Assembly: GCA_023451395.1 (NCBI GenBank)
Contig: JAEXZL010000198.1
Location: 1 to 9,311 of the forward strand
Reading direction: 5' to 3'
Length of the DNA stretch: 9,311 bases
Source of the DNA: Bacillota bacterium
GTDB taxonomy: Bacteria > Bacillota > Clostridia > Clostridiales > Clostridiaceae
A program made the position numbers and the translations under genes. Shown here one piece after another: positions 1 through 6,360 of this stretch (positions are counted from its first letter, which is position 1; each line of letters opens with the position of its first letter). The notes under the pieces are model-generated. The model made no database searches. It saw only the letters and a list, made by a program, of their open reading frames with translations, and was not told the origin of the DNA.

Positions 1-191
1 CTCTTATAACCTTTGCTTTAAGCGGAAAAATTGATTACACCTATGGAATAACCATAGGAATATTTATGATACTAGGAGCAAGATTAGGATCAAAAGCAGC
101 TATAAACAGCGGCTCAAAGCTCATAAAACCTATTTTTGTGGTTATGTCCCTAGCTGTGGCTATAAAAATGCTTTATAATATGCTTTTTTAA
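1..191 (+). CDS. TSUP (TauE/SafE-type) transporter, C-terminal fragment
   Basis: This is the 3' end of a gene cut by the left edge. The frame is open from base 3 and gives 62 residues before a TAA at 189-191. The fragment is very hydrophobic, with two membrane segments (about residues 13-29 and 41-60). Between them is a GARLGSKAAINSGSKLIKP stretch. A Gly-Ala-Arg-Leu-Gly turn followed by a short basic loop and a last helix is the usual C-terminal pattern of the TSUP family (formerly DUF81). These are integral membrane permeases that often export or import sulfur-containing or organic anions. The substrate cannot be told from this fragment. The gene converges on the zinc-ribbon gene and probably ends at the shared hairpin at 237-278. 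Family assignment from so short a piece is moderately secure. Confidence 0.65.
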   Translation, partial: LITFALSGKIDYTYGITIGIFMILGARLGSKAAINSGSKLIKPIFVVMSLAVAIKMLYNMLF

Positions 192-236
192 TAGAAGTAT
201 GATGCTTTTTTTTATACTTAAAAATATACATATAAA

Positions 237-278
237 AAGGCCTTTAAGTTTCTAGACTTAAAAGCCTTATATTTTTTT
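237..278. terminator. Bidirectional intrinsic terminator
   Basis: A 13-bp stem has arms at 237-249 and 256-268 with a single C/A mismatch and a 6-nt loop (TTCTAG). On the plus strand it is followed by ATA and a run of seven T (272-278). On the minus strand the stem is followed by TTTTTATA (A-run at 234-238). It can therefore end both the transporter transcript and the convergent zinc-ribbon gene, whose stop codon lies only 8 nt away at 277-279. Confidence 0.85.
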
Positions 279-522
279 ATAATACCTTTTTCAAATTTTC
301 AGCCTTGTATTCCTTTATAAGCTGCTCCTTAGCTTCTGTTATAATTAAAAGTTTTACCGTATCCTCTACTATTTTAAGGACTCTGCCTTTTTGCTTGGTA
401 CCTAATACATTCACTGGACTGTTCTTCTTCATTTCCTTGATATTACCACTTTCACAATACAAGCATTTTTCTTCATTTTTAAATACCCTTTTACAATCTT
501 GGCAGTAATATAATTTGTGCAT
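277..522 (-). CDS. Small zinc-ribbon protein of unknown function (81 aa)
   Basis: The N-terminus carries two CxxC knuckles, C7-x2-C10 and C20-x2-C23, spaced like a four-cysteine zinc ribbon. A lysine-rich linker and a predicted beta/helix tail follow (KGRVLKIVEDTVKLLI, then a charged helix to the end). No signal peptide or membrane segment is visible, so it should be cytoplasmic. The start is well supported: GGAGG (minus strand, plus bases 531-535) lies 8 nt before the ATG. The gene stands alone between a convergent transporter and a divergent membrane protein. Zinc ribbons of this size may bind nucleic acid or protein, but nothing here fixes a role. I recognise the fold pattern and not a named family. 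The reading frame itself is convincing because of its cysteine spacing, ribosome site and terminator. Confidence 0.75.
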   Translation of the reverse strand: MHKLYYCQDCKRVFKNEEKCLYCESGNIKEMKKNSPVNVLGTKQKGRVLKIVEDTVKLLIITEAKEQLIKEYKAENLKKVL

Positions 523-657
523 GACCTAAACCTCCCAAAAATATAGTGATATATTATATATACTACAAAGAAGATATATTTCCTTCTCATTGTATATAAT
601 ATTCTGAATGTTTATAATTTTATATCTCTTATTAGTTCTTTAATAAATTTAACATTA

Positions 658-686
658 TTTACATTAATAGGTATTTAGTTCATAAT
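658..686 (+). promoter_or_regulatory. Candidate sigma-A promoter for the 738-947 gene
   Basis: TTTACA (658-663) and CATAAT (681-686) each match the sigma-A consensus at five of six positions and are separated by exactly 17 nt. Transcription would begin near 693, about 45 nt before the ATG at 738. In very AT-rich DNA such matches also occur by chance, so it is a good candidate and not proof. The rest of 523-737 is AT-rich with no clear hairpin or operator. I could not find an equally good promoter for the minus-strand zinc-ribbon gene; a weak TATAAT lies at 553-558. Confidence 0.55.
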
Positions 687-737
687 ACAATTAAACATCT
701 TTTATAAGATAAAGCCAAATCAATCATAGGTGAATTC

Positions 738-947
738 ATGATTACTAAAATAAAAACATTATCAGATAAAACAATGATAGTTATAGGGATAATATTAGCT
801 TTAATAGCAATTATGTTTTATTTTGTTGTAAGTCTTGCTAATGAAATGGTTTCTAATAGATGGGTAGATTTTGTTTACTATTTTCTATTTAGCAGTGGCT
901 TAGCATTCATGGCCATGGCATATAAGAAGAAACTTGAAAACAAATAA
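738..947 (+). CDS. Small membrane protein with two predicted helices (69 aa), unknown function
   Basis: The protein has a short basic N-terminus, a long hydrophobic helix (about residues 13-33), a polar loop containing NEMVSNRWVD (about 35-44), a second helix (about 45-62) and a basic tail (KKKLENK). By the positive-inside rule both ends would be cytoplasmic and the loop outside. AGGTGA at 728-733 gives a usable but close ribosome site, 4 nt before the ATG. A good promoter candidate lies at 658-686. No terminator is visible after its stop, so transcription may run on into the maltose phosphorylase gene 202 nt downstream. I do not recognise the family. It could be a small membrane accessory protein, but nothing ties it to sugar use. 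Confidence 0.6.
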   Translation: MITKIKTLSDKTMIVIGIILALIAIMFYFVVSLANEMVSNRWVDFVYYFLFSSGLAFMAMAYKKKLENK

Positions 948-1043
948 TGTTCCACTTAATAATAAGTAATTTACCATTAGATGGTTCCTTTCCATGCCTT
1001 CATCTATAATTACCTTATTATTATTTGTATCCACTTGTTTTTA

Positions 1044-1072
1044 CTTAAAAGCAATGATACTATGAATATACT
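1044..1072 (+). promoter_or_regulatory. malP: Weak promoter candidate upstream of maltose phosphorylase
   Basis: TATACT (1067-1072) is a good -10 hexamer, but the element 17 nt upstream (CTTAAA, 1044-1049) matches the -35 consensus at only three positions. Other possibilities in the 948-1149 gap are a perfect TATAAT at 1005-1010 without a recognisable -35, and CATACT at 1121-1126 overlapping the operator. I cannot decide between them from sequence. With the 1067 hexamer the start would be near 1079, and the operator would lie about 30-44 nt downstream of it. That placement suits a repressor acting as a roadblock. Confidence 0.3.
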
Positions 1073-1108
1073 ATGTATAAGAATTTATGTTTTTTTATTT
1101 CGATTTTG

Positions 1109-1122
1109 TGCAATCGCTTGCA
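1109..1122. promoter_or_regulatory. LacI-family operator (MalR-type or CcpA cre-like)
   Basis: The 14-bp site TGCAATCGCTTGCA is a dyad with 5-bp arms (TGCAA/TTGCA) around a central CG, the hallmark of operators bound by LacI/GalR-family dimers (CAAnCGnTTG). It lies 27 nt before the maltose phosphorylase ATG and just ahead of the ribosome site. CG dinucleotides are rare in this AT-rich gap, which makes the match less likely to be chance. The LacI-family gene at 5191-6180 is the natural candidate to bind it. The site also fits the loose cre pattern TGNAANCGNNNNCA, so CcpA could bind instead or as well. Confidence 0.7.
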
Positions 1123-1149
1123 TACTTTTGCCAGGAGAGGTGAAAAATT

Positions 1150-3426
1150 ATGAAAAATTACGTTACACATCATCAGTGGGAAATTATAGAGGAAGGCTTC
1201 CACCCTGAGGAAAATAGGCTCTATGAAAGTCTTACCAGTTTAGGGAATGGCAACATGGGTGGCAGAGGAAACTTTGAAGAAGATTACACCGGTGATTATC
1301 TTCAGGGCACCTACATTGCAGGGGTATATTATCCTGATAAAACCAGAGTTGGCTGGTGGAAGAATGGTTACCCAGAATATTTTGCAAAGGTTCCTAACTC
1401 TACAAACTTTATTGGCATCTCTATAAAAATTGATCATGAGGTTTTAGACCTTGCAAAAGCTAAGGAAATAAAAGACTTTAGAAGAGTTTTAAATATGAAG
1501 GAAGGCTACCTTCAAAGAAGCTTTATTTATGTAAGCCAAGATGACAAAGAAATAAAAATTGAAACCAAGAGATTTTTCAGCATTACCTTTAAGGAGATTG
1601 CTGCAATCAATTACTCTATAACCCCTTTAAACTTTAATGCCTCTATTACTGCAACTCCATATCTTGATGGTTTTGTGAAGAATGAGGACTCTAACTATGA
1701 TGAATACTTCTGGGAAGAGATTGATAAGAATTCATCAGAGGAATCTATGGATATTACCATGGAAACCAAGAAAACCTCCTTTAGAGTTTCCTGGGCCTCA
1801 AAGTATAGTATTTCTTTAAATGGCAGCTTTGTAAAGCCTCAGCAAGCTCCTTTTCTCAAGGAAAAATATGCTGCTTCTACCTTCTCCATAGAGGTAAAAA
1901 AGGATGAAACGCTTACTATCTGTAAATATATTGCCGTAGTAAGCAACAGATATTATGATAATGCTCTTCTTCTAGAAAAGGCTCATGAATTTCTAAACAT
2001 CGCTTTTGTTAAGGGGTATGATCGTCTTTTTAAAGACCACAAGGATGCTTGGGATGAACACTGGAAGCAAAGCGATATAGTTATTCAGGGGGATACTGCA
2101 GCATCTCAGGCAATTCGCTTTAATATTTTTCACCTTAATCAAACCTACACCGGAGAAGACCCTAGATTGAACATTGGTCCTAAGGGCTTTACCGGAGAAA
2201 AATATGGAGGTAGCACCTACTGGGATACAGAAGCCTACTGTGTGCCCTTCTATCTAAGTACCGCTAAGGAAGAAATTTCTAAGCAGCTTCTCATCTATAG
2301 ATATAACCATCTACAAAAAGCTAAGGAAAATGCTGAAAAGCTTGGACTTAAGGGAGCACTTTACCCAATGGTAACTATGAATGGTGAAGAATGCCATAAT
2401 GAATGGGAAATTACCTTTGAGGAAATACACAGAAATGCTGCTATTGCCTATGCAATCTTCAATTATGTTAGATACACTGAGGATGAGCTGCATCTAGTAG
2501 ATTATGGTTTTGAGGTACTGGTTGAAATCAGCCGTTTTTGGGCCTCCAGAGTTAACTACAATGCCCTTAAGGATAGCTATATGATCCTTGGTGTCACTGG
2601 ACCAAATGAGTATGAAAATAACGTCAGCAACAACTGGTATACAAATAGAATGGCCAGCTGGTGCTTAGATTATACAAAAGAGGTATACAGGCTCCTTGAG
2701 GAGAAATACCCTGCAGATTTTGTTAGACTTACTACTAAGCTGTATATTTCTTTAGATGAGCTAGAGCTTTGGGAACGAATAATTGATAAAATGTATTATC
2801 CCTACGTGAAGGATCTTCAGATTTTTGAACAACAGGATGGCTACATGGATAAGGAACAGCTCCTTGTTACAGATTTAGATGTTTCTAATCTTCCATTAAA
2901 TCAGAACTGGTCATGGGATAGAATCCTTCGTTCCTGCTTTATTAAACAGGCAGATGTCCTTCAAGGTCTATTCTTCTTAAGTGATGAATATGATTTAGAA
3001 ACAAAAAAGAGAAACTTTGATTTCTACGAACCAAGAACTGTTCACGAATCCTCCTTATCACCCTGCATTCATTCCATAATCGCTGGTGAAATAGGTTATC
3101 ATGATAAAGCCTATGAGCTTTACCTTAGAACCTCAAGGTTGGATTTAGATAACTACAATAACGACACTGATGATGGCCTTCATATAACTAGTATGGCTGG
3201 AAGCTGGATGTCTATAGTATATGGTTTTGGAGGTATGAAGCTTATTGATAACAAATTATGCCTCTCCCCCTTCCTTCCTAAAGCCTGGGATGGCTTCTCC
3301 TTTAACCTAATGTTTAGGAAGCGCCTTTTAAAGGTTACTGCTAATAAGGAAGAGGTTGAGGTTAGCTTAATTTACGGTGAAGAGCTTACTATTAAGCTTT
3401 ATCATAAGGAATATACTCTAAAGTAA
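1150..3426 (+). CDS. malP: Maltose phosphorylase, GH65 (758 aa)
   Basis: The enzyme splits maltose with phosphate into beta-D-glucose 1-phosphate and glucose, with inversion, in the cytoplasm. The length matches the family (about 750-760). The order is an N-terminal beta-sandwich (about 11-255), a linker, an (alpha/alpha)6 barrel (about 315-690) and a small C-terminal beta domain. E487 in GVTGPNEYEN is the expected general acid. HESSLSP (632-638) is the conserved phosphate-binding segment. The loop HNEWEITFE (416-424) matches the acceptor loop of lactobacillar maltose phosphorylases, which favours maltose over trehalose or kojibiose. There is no signal peptide. AGGAGAGGTGA (1133-1143), 6 nt before the ATG, is a near-ideal ribosome site and fixes the start. 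A LacI-type operator lies just upstream. The glucan phosphorylase gene follows after 52 nt with no terminator between, so the two are probably cotranscribed. The beta-phosphoglucomutase needed to use its product is not nearby. Confidence 0.93.
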   Translation: MKNYVTHHQWEIIEEGFHPEENRLYESLTSLGNGNMGGRGNFEEDYTGDYLQGTYIAGVYYPDKTRVGWWKNGYPEYFAKVPNSTNFIGISIKIDHEVLDLAKAKEIKDFRRVLNMKEGYLQRSFIYVSQDDKEIKIETKRFFSITFKEIAAINYSITPLNFNASITATPYLDGFVKNEDSNYDEYFWEEIDKNSSEESMDITMETKKTSFRVSWASKYSISLNGSFVKPQQAPFLKEKYAASTFSIEVKKDETLTICKYIAVVSNRYYDNALLLEKAHEFLNIAFVKGYDRLFKDHKDAWDEHWKQSDIVIQGDTAASQAIRFNIFHLNQTYTGEDPRLNIGPKGFTGEKYGGSTYWDTEAYCVPFYLSTAKEEISKQLLIYRYNHLQKAKENAEKLGLKGALYPMVTMNGEECHNEWEITFEEIHRNAAIAYAIFNYVRYTEDELHLVDYGFEVLVEISRFWASRVNYNALKDSYMILGVTGPNEYENNVSNNWYTNRMASWCLDYTKEVYRLLEEKYPADFVRLTTKLYISLDELELWERIIDKMYYPYVKDLQIFEQQDGYMDKEQLLVTDLDVSNLPLNQNWSWDRILRSCFIKQADVLQGLFFLSDEYDLETKKRNFDFYEPRTVHESSLSPCIHSIIAGEIGYHDKAYELYLRTSRLDLDNYNNDTDDGLHITSMAGSWMSIVYGFGGMKLIDNKLCLSPFLPKAWDGFSFNLMFRKRLLKVTANKEEVEVSLIYGEELTIKLYHKEYTLK

Positions 3427-3478
3427 AAAAGTTCAGTTAAAACACTAATTAAAGAATAATTGAAAGGGGCAATAATTT

Positions 3479-5104
3479 ATGACTAAGAAACTTCCAAACA
3501 CAGCATATTTTTGTATGGAATATGGAATAGACACCTCCGTTAAAACCTATGCCGGAGGTCTTGGAATTCTAGCTGGTGATTATATGAAAGGGGCTAAGGA
3601 CTATAATTATCCCCTTGTAGGTCTAGGCCTTAAGTGGAAGCAAGGCTATACAGATCAGAGAATCGGACAGGATGGCAAACCCTATGACAGCTATCATAAC
3701 AACAGCTATGACTGCTTGGAGGATACTGGGGTAAAGGTAAAGGTTAAAATTAGAGAAAGAGATGTGCACATTAAGGTTTGGAAGGTAATAAAATTTGATG
3801 TATGCCCTCTTTATCTTTTAGATACTGATCTTCCTGAAAATGAAGACCAATGGATTACAGGACAGCTTTATGGTTGGTTTGGAGAAGAAAGAATAGCACA
3901 GGAAATGGTCCTTGGAATAGGTGGTGTTAGAGCTCTTAGAGCCCTTGGCCATGAGGTAGAGGTTTATCATTTTAATGAAGGCCATGCAGTTTTTGCTGCA
4001 TTAGAGCTTATTAAAGAAAAAATGGATAAAGGCTCTAGCTTCCTTCAGGCAAAAAGCGAGACTATAGATGAAGTAGTCTTTACCACCCACACTCCTGTAA
4101 TTCAAGGTAATGAATCCCATACCCTTCATAGACTAATGTATATGGGTGCTAATAATGGACTTACCTATGAAGAGCTTGTAGATATTGGTGGAGCCCCCTT
4201 TAACATGACTGTGGCAGCCTTGAGATTATCAAGAATCTCCAATGCCGTTGCTAAGCTTCATGGAGAAACTGCCAGAGATATGTGGAAGGATGTGGACAAT
4301 GCCTCAGAGATTATTTCCATAACCAATGCTATTCACCTTCCTACCTGGGTAGATGATAACATTATAAAAACAGCTAATGAGAAGGGTGACCTGTGGGAAG
4401 CTCATAAAAAAAATAAGGAAGCCCTTATAGCCTTTGTCAAGGAGAGAACCGGTGTCTCCTTAAATCCTGACAAGCTTATTATAGGCTTTTCCCGAAGAGC
4501 AGTTCCCTATAAGAGAAGCAACCTTATCTTTACTGATAAAGAAATAATTGAACCTCTTCTTAAAGAGGGAAAAATTCAGATAGTCTTCTCCGGTAAAGCT
4601 CATCCTCTTGATGATACAGGAAAGGCCATTGTTGAAAATATAGTAACCATGACTAAAAAGTATCCAACCTCTGTGGTTTTCCTAGAAAATTACGATATGA
4701 CCATTGGAAGAATGTTAACCAGAGGATCTGATGTCTGGCTAAACAACCCAAGAAGGCCACAGGAAGCTAGTGGTACCTCTGGGATGAAGGCAGCTATGAA
4801 TGGAGTTCTAAATATGTCTATCCTTGATGGATGGTGGCCAGAAGCCTGTGATCATGGTGTTAACGGCTGGCAGTTTGGTGATGGTAAGTCTATAAATGAC
4901 TTCGATACCCTGGAAGAACTAGATAAACATGATTTAGATGCTCTTTATAAGGTTCTTCTTCAAGAGGTACTGCCTACCTATTATGATAATAGGGATAAAT
5001 GGGTTGAGATGATGCATAACTCTATAAACTCTACTAAAGATTACTTTAATGTAAAGAGAATGCTAGAAGAGTATTTTGAGCTTATGTATATAAATAATAA
5101 ATAG
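3479..5104 (+). CDS. glgP: Alpha-glucan (glycogen/maltodextrin) phosphorylase, GT35, short form (541 aa)
   Basis: This PLP-dependent enzyme releases alpha-D-glucose 1-phosphate from the non-reducing ends of alpha-1,4-glucans. Visible landmarks are the N-terminal glycine-rich TYAGGLGILAGDY (23-35), HFNEGHA (164-170), FTTHTPV (201-207), a GFSRR/YKR phosphate-side region (336-346), and EASGTSGMKAAMNG (429-442), in which K437 is the expected Schiff-base lysine. At 541 residues it is far shorter than the 800-residue animal/E. coli type. It starts almost at the glycine loop and so lacks the N-terminal regulatory part. This matches the short bacterial/archaeal alpha-glucan phosphorylase branch and not a truncation, since all core motifs are present. 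AAAGGGG (3463-3469), 9 nt before the ATG, supports the start. It is probably the second gene of a unit with maltose phosphorylase and ends at the 5124-5161 hairpin. Whether it acts on stored glycogen or imported maltodextrin cannot be told. Confidence 0.92.
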   Translation: MTKKLPNTAYFCMEYGIDTSVKTYAGGLGILAGDYMKGAKDYNYPLVGLGLKWKQGYTDQRIGQDGKPYDSYHNNSYDCLEDTGVKVKVKIRERDVHIKVWKVIKFDVCPLYLLDTDLPENEDQWITGQLYGWFGEERIAQEMVLGIGGVRALRALGHEVEVYHFNEGHAVFAALELIKEKMDKGSSFLQAKSETIDEVVFTTHTPVIQGNESHTLHRLMYMGANNGLTYEELVDIGGAPFNMTVAALRLSRISNAVAKLHGETARDMWKDVDNASEIISITNAIHLPTWVDDNIIKTANEKGDLWEAHKKNKEALIAFVKERTGVSLNPDKLIIGFSRRAVPYKRSNLIFTDKEIIEPLLKEGKIQIVFSGKAHPLDDTGKAIVENIVTMTKKYPTSVVFLENYDMTIGRMLTRGSDVWLNNPRRPQEASGTSGMKAAMNGVLNMSILDGWWPEACDHGVNGWQFGDGKSINDFDTLEELDKHDLDALYKVLLQEVLPTYYDNRDKWVEMMHNSINSTKDYFNVKRMLEEYFELMYINNK

Positions 5105-5123
5105 GTTATACTCCCTATAATTT

Positions 5124-5161
5124 AAAAGTCCCCAGAGTAACTCAATCTCTGGGGACTTTTT
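5124..5161. terminator. Strong intrinsic terminator between convergent genes
   Basis: A perfect 14-bp stem has arms at 5124-5137 and 5147-5160, a GC-rich core (GTCCCCAGAG) and a 9-nt loop, and ends in TTTTT (5157-5161) on the plus strand. It lies 19 nt after the glucan phosphorylase stop. On the minus strand the stem ends in TTTTAAATT, so it probably also stops the LacI-family gene, which ends at 5191. Confidence 0.92.
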
Positions 5162-5190
5162 AGCTTATGTTAAATTTTATTGTTATCTCT

Positions 5191-6180
5191 TCACCTTAAT
5201 ATTAGCTCAGTGTCAACTATTATGTAATTCTTATTTTCCAAAGTGTTTTTTAATGAGGATATTAAAAGCTTTGCAGCATTATATCCAAGTTCATTGGCAT
5301 TAATATTTACTGAGGTCAGAGGAGGGTTCTGATACTCTGCTAGAGGTGTATTATTAAAGCCAGCTAAGGCTATATTATCAATATTCTTCTCTTTTAAATA
5401 TTTCAAAACACCAAAGGCTAAAAGATCATCTGTGGTTACCACACAGGTTAATTCGTCCTGTTGTAAGAGCTTTTCTGCAGCTAAATAGCCGCAGTCCTCA
5501 TTAAACTCCTCCATCTCATACATGTATTCACTTTTTACCTCCAGGTTGTTTTCCTGAAGACAGGAGATATAACCTTGAAGCCTATCCTTAGACATCCTCA
5601 TATTATCTGGGCCTCCTACAAAACCTATATTCTTATGTCCCTTTTTTATAAAATGCCTAACTACATCGCCCATAGCTTTAAAGTTATCGTTATCAGTCCA
5701 AAGATCATTATCCATATCCTCAGCTCTTCCTATGACAGAAAAGGGCATCCCTTTTTCCTTAAGAAGCTTTATGCTTTTATCCTCATGCCTAGAGGTAAGG
5801 AGTATCATTCCATCCACCAGCTTGCTATTATAGTAATTTTCAATTATACTAAGCTCTTCCTGCTGATCCTTACTATAGGTATACATTATATAAAAGCCAA
5901 CTTTTTTAGCGTAAATGCTTATTCCTGTCAACGCCTGTATAAAAAATGGATTTTTAAATAAATCCTCATTGCTGCTTGGAAGTATTACTCCCAGGGTTTT
6001 TGTTGATTTATTTGCAAGGCTTCTTGCTATGGCATTAGGATGATAGTTTAATGACTTTACAGTGTCCCATACCTTTTTCTTTGTTTCATCGCTTATTCTT
6101 GGATTTCCTGCTAAAACTCTAGACACAGTAGAGGGGGAAACCTCTGCTGCCTCCGCTACTTCTTTTATTGTTACAGTCAT
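5191..6180 (-). CDS. malR: LacI-family transcriptional regulator, probable maltose/maltodextrin regulator (MalR-like)
   Basis: The 329-residue protein has the full LacI/GalR plan. An N-terminal helix-turn-helix (about 4-25, with the VSPSTVSRVLAG recognition region) is followed by the hinge helix NAIARSLANKST (49-60), including the minor-groove Leu55. A periplasmic-binding-protein-like effector domain runs from KTLGVILPSS (61-70) to the end. AGGAGAGG, 6 nt before the ATG, fixes the start. The gene converges on the two phosphorylase genes and shares their terminator. That arrangement, plus the LacI-type operator ahead of the maltose phosphorylase, makes it the likely local regulator, responding to maltose or a related sugar. 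Assignment to the family is certain; the MalR name rests on context. I see no CAAnCGnTTG-type site ahead of its own gene, so there is no sign of autoregulation through such a box. Confidence 0.88.
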   Translation of the reverse strand: MTVTIKEVAEAAEVSPSTVSRVLAGNPRISDETKKKVWDTVKSLNYHPNAIARSLANKSTKTLGVILPSSNEDLFKNPFFIQALTGISIYAKKVGFYIMYTYSKDQQEELSIIENYYNSKLVDGMILLTSRHEDKSIKLLKEKGMPFSVIGRAEDMDNDLWTDNDNFKAMGDVVRHFIKKGHKNIGFVGGPDNMRMSKDRLQGYISCLQENNLEVKSEYMYEMEEFNEDCGYLAAEKLLQQDELTCVVTTDDLLAFGVLKYLKEKNIDNIALAGFNNTPLAEYQNPPLTSVNINANELGYNAAKLLISSLKNTLENKNYIIVDTELILR

Positions 6181-6304
6181 TTGAATCCTCTCCTACCTGG
6201 CAGTTAAATGCTAAAACTAATTAAATAATACCTTTACAAAAAGCTTACAAGCCTTACATGATATCTCATCATATCCTCATAGTAGCCTATCAAATGTCAA
6301 GTCT

Positions 6305-6342
6305 ATTATATACATTATAAACCAATAATAGTAATAATTAAA
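6305..6342 (-). promoter_or_regulatory. malR: Candidate promoter region of the LacI-family gene
   Basis: On the minus strand two perfect TATAAT hexamers lie close together (plus positions 6314-6319 and 6305-6310). The upstream one has TTTAAT (6337-6342) at a 17-nt spacing, a three-of-six -35 match. A perfect TTGACA (6295-6300) lies further down, but its nearest TATGAT (6268-6273) is 21 nt away, too far for a normal promoter. A start in this region would leave a leader of about 110-130 nt. No terminator is evident after the ComEA-like gene that lies just upstream on the same strand, so some readthrough is possible. Confidence 0.35.
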
Positions 6343-6360
6343 GTTTCAAAGTTCCAGAAC

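Noticed and set aside
193..213. Small hairpin followed by eight T just after the transporter stop
   Set aside because: The stem is short, has G-U pairs and a 3-nt loop; the much stronger hairpin at 237-278 lies immediately downstream.
305..508. Plus-strand open frame of 67 codons
   Set aside because: It is antisense to the zinc-ribbon gene, has no ribosome site and shows no recognisable pattern; the minus frame has conserved-looking cysteine pairs.
950..966. ACTTA/TAAGT inverted repeat after the small membrane protein gene
   Set aside because: A five-pair AT-rich stem with no following T-run is too weak to call a terminator.
981..1208. Plus-strand open frame of 75 codons across the malP leader
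   Set aside because: It overlaps the malP start in another frame, has no ribosome site, and its sequence is a chance hydrophobic/basic mix.
1240..1437. Minus-strand open frame inside malP
   Set aside because: It is a shadow of a well-supported GH65 coding region, without start signals. The same applies to 2311-2493.
5575..5961. Plus-strand open frame of 128 codons inside the LacI-family gene
   Set aside because: It is antisense to a complete LacI-family domain structure, with no ribosome site or recognisable domain.
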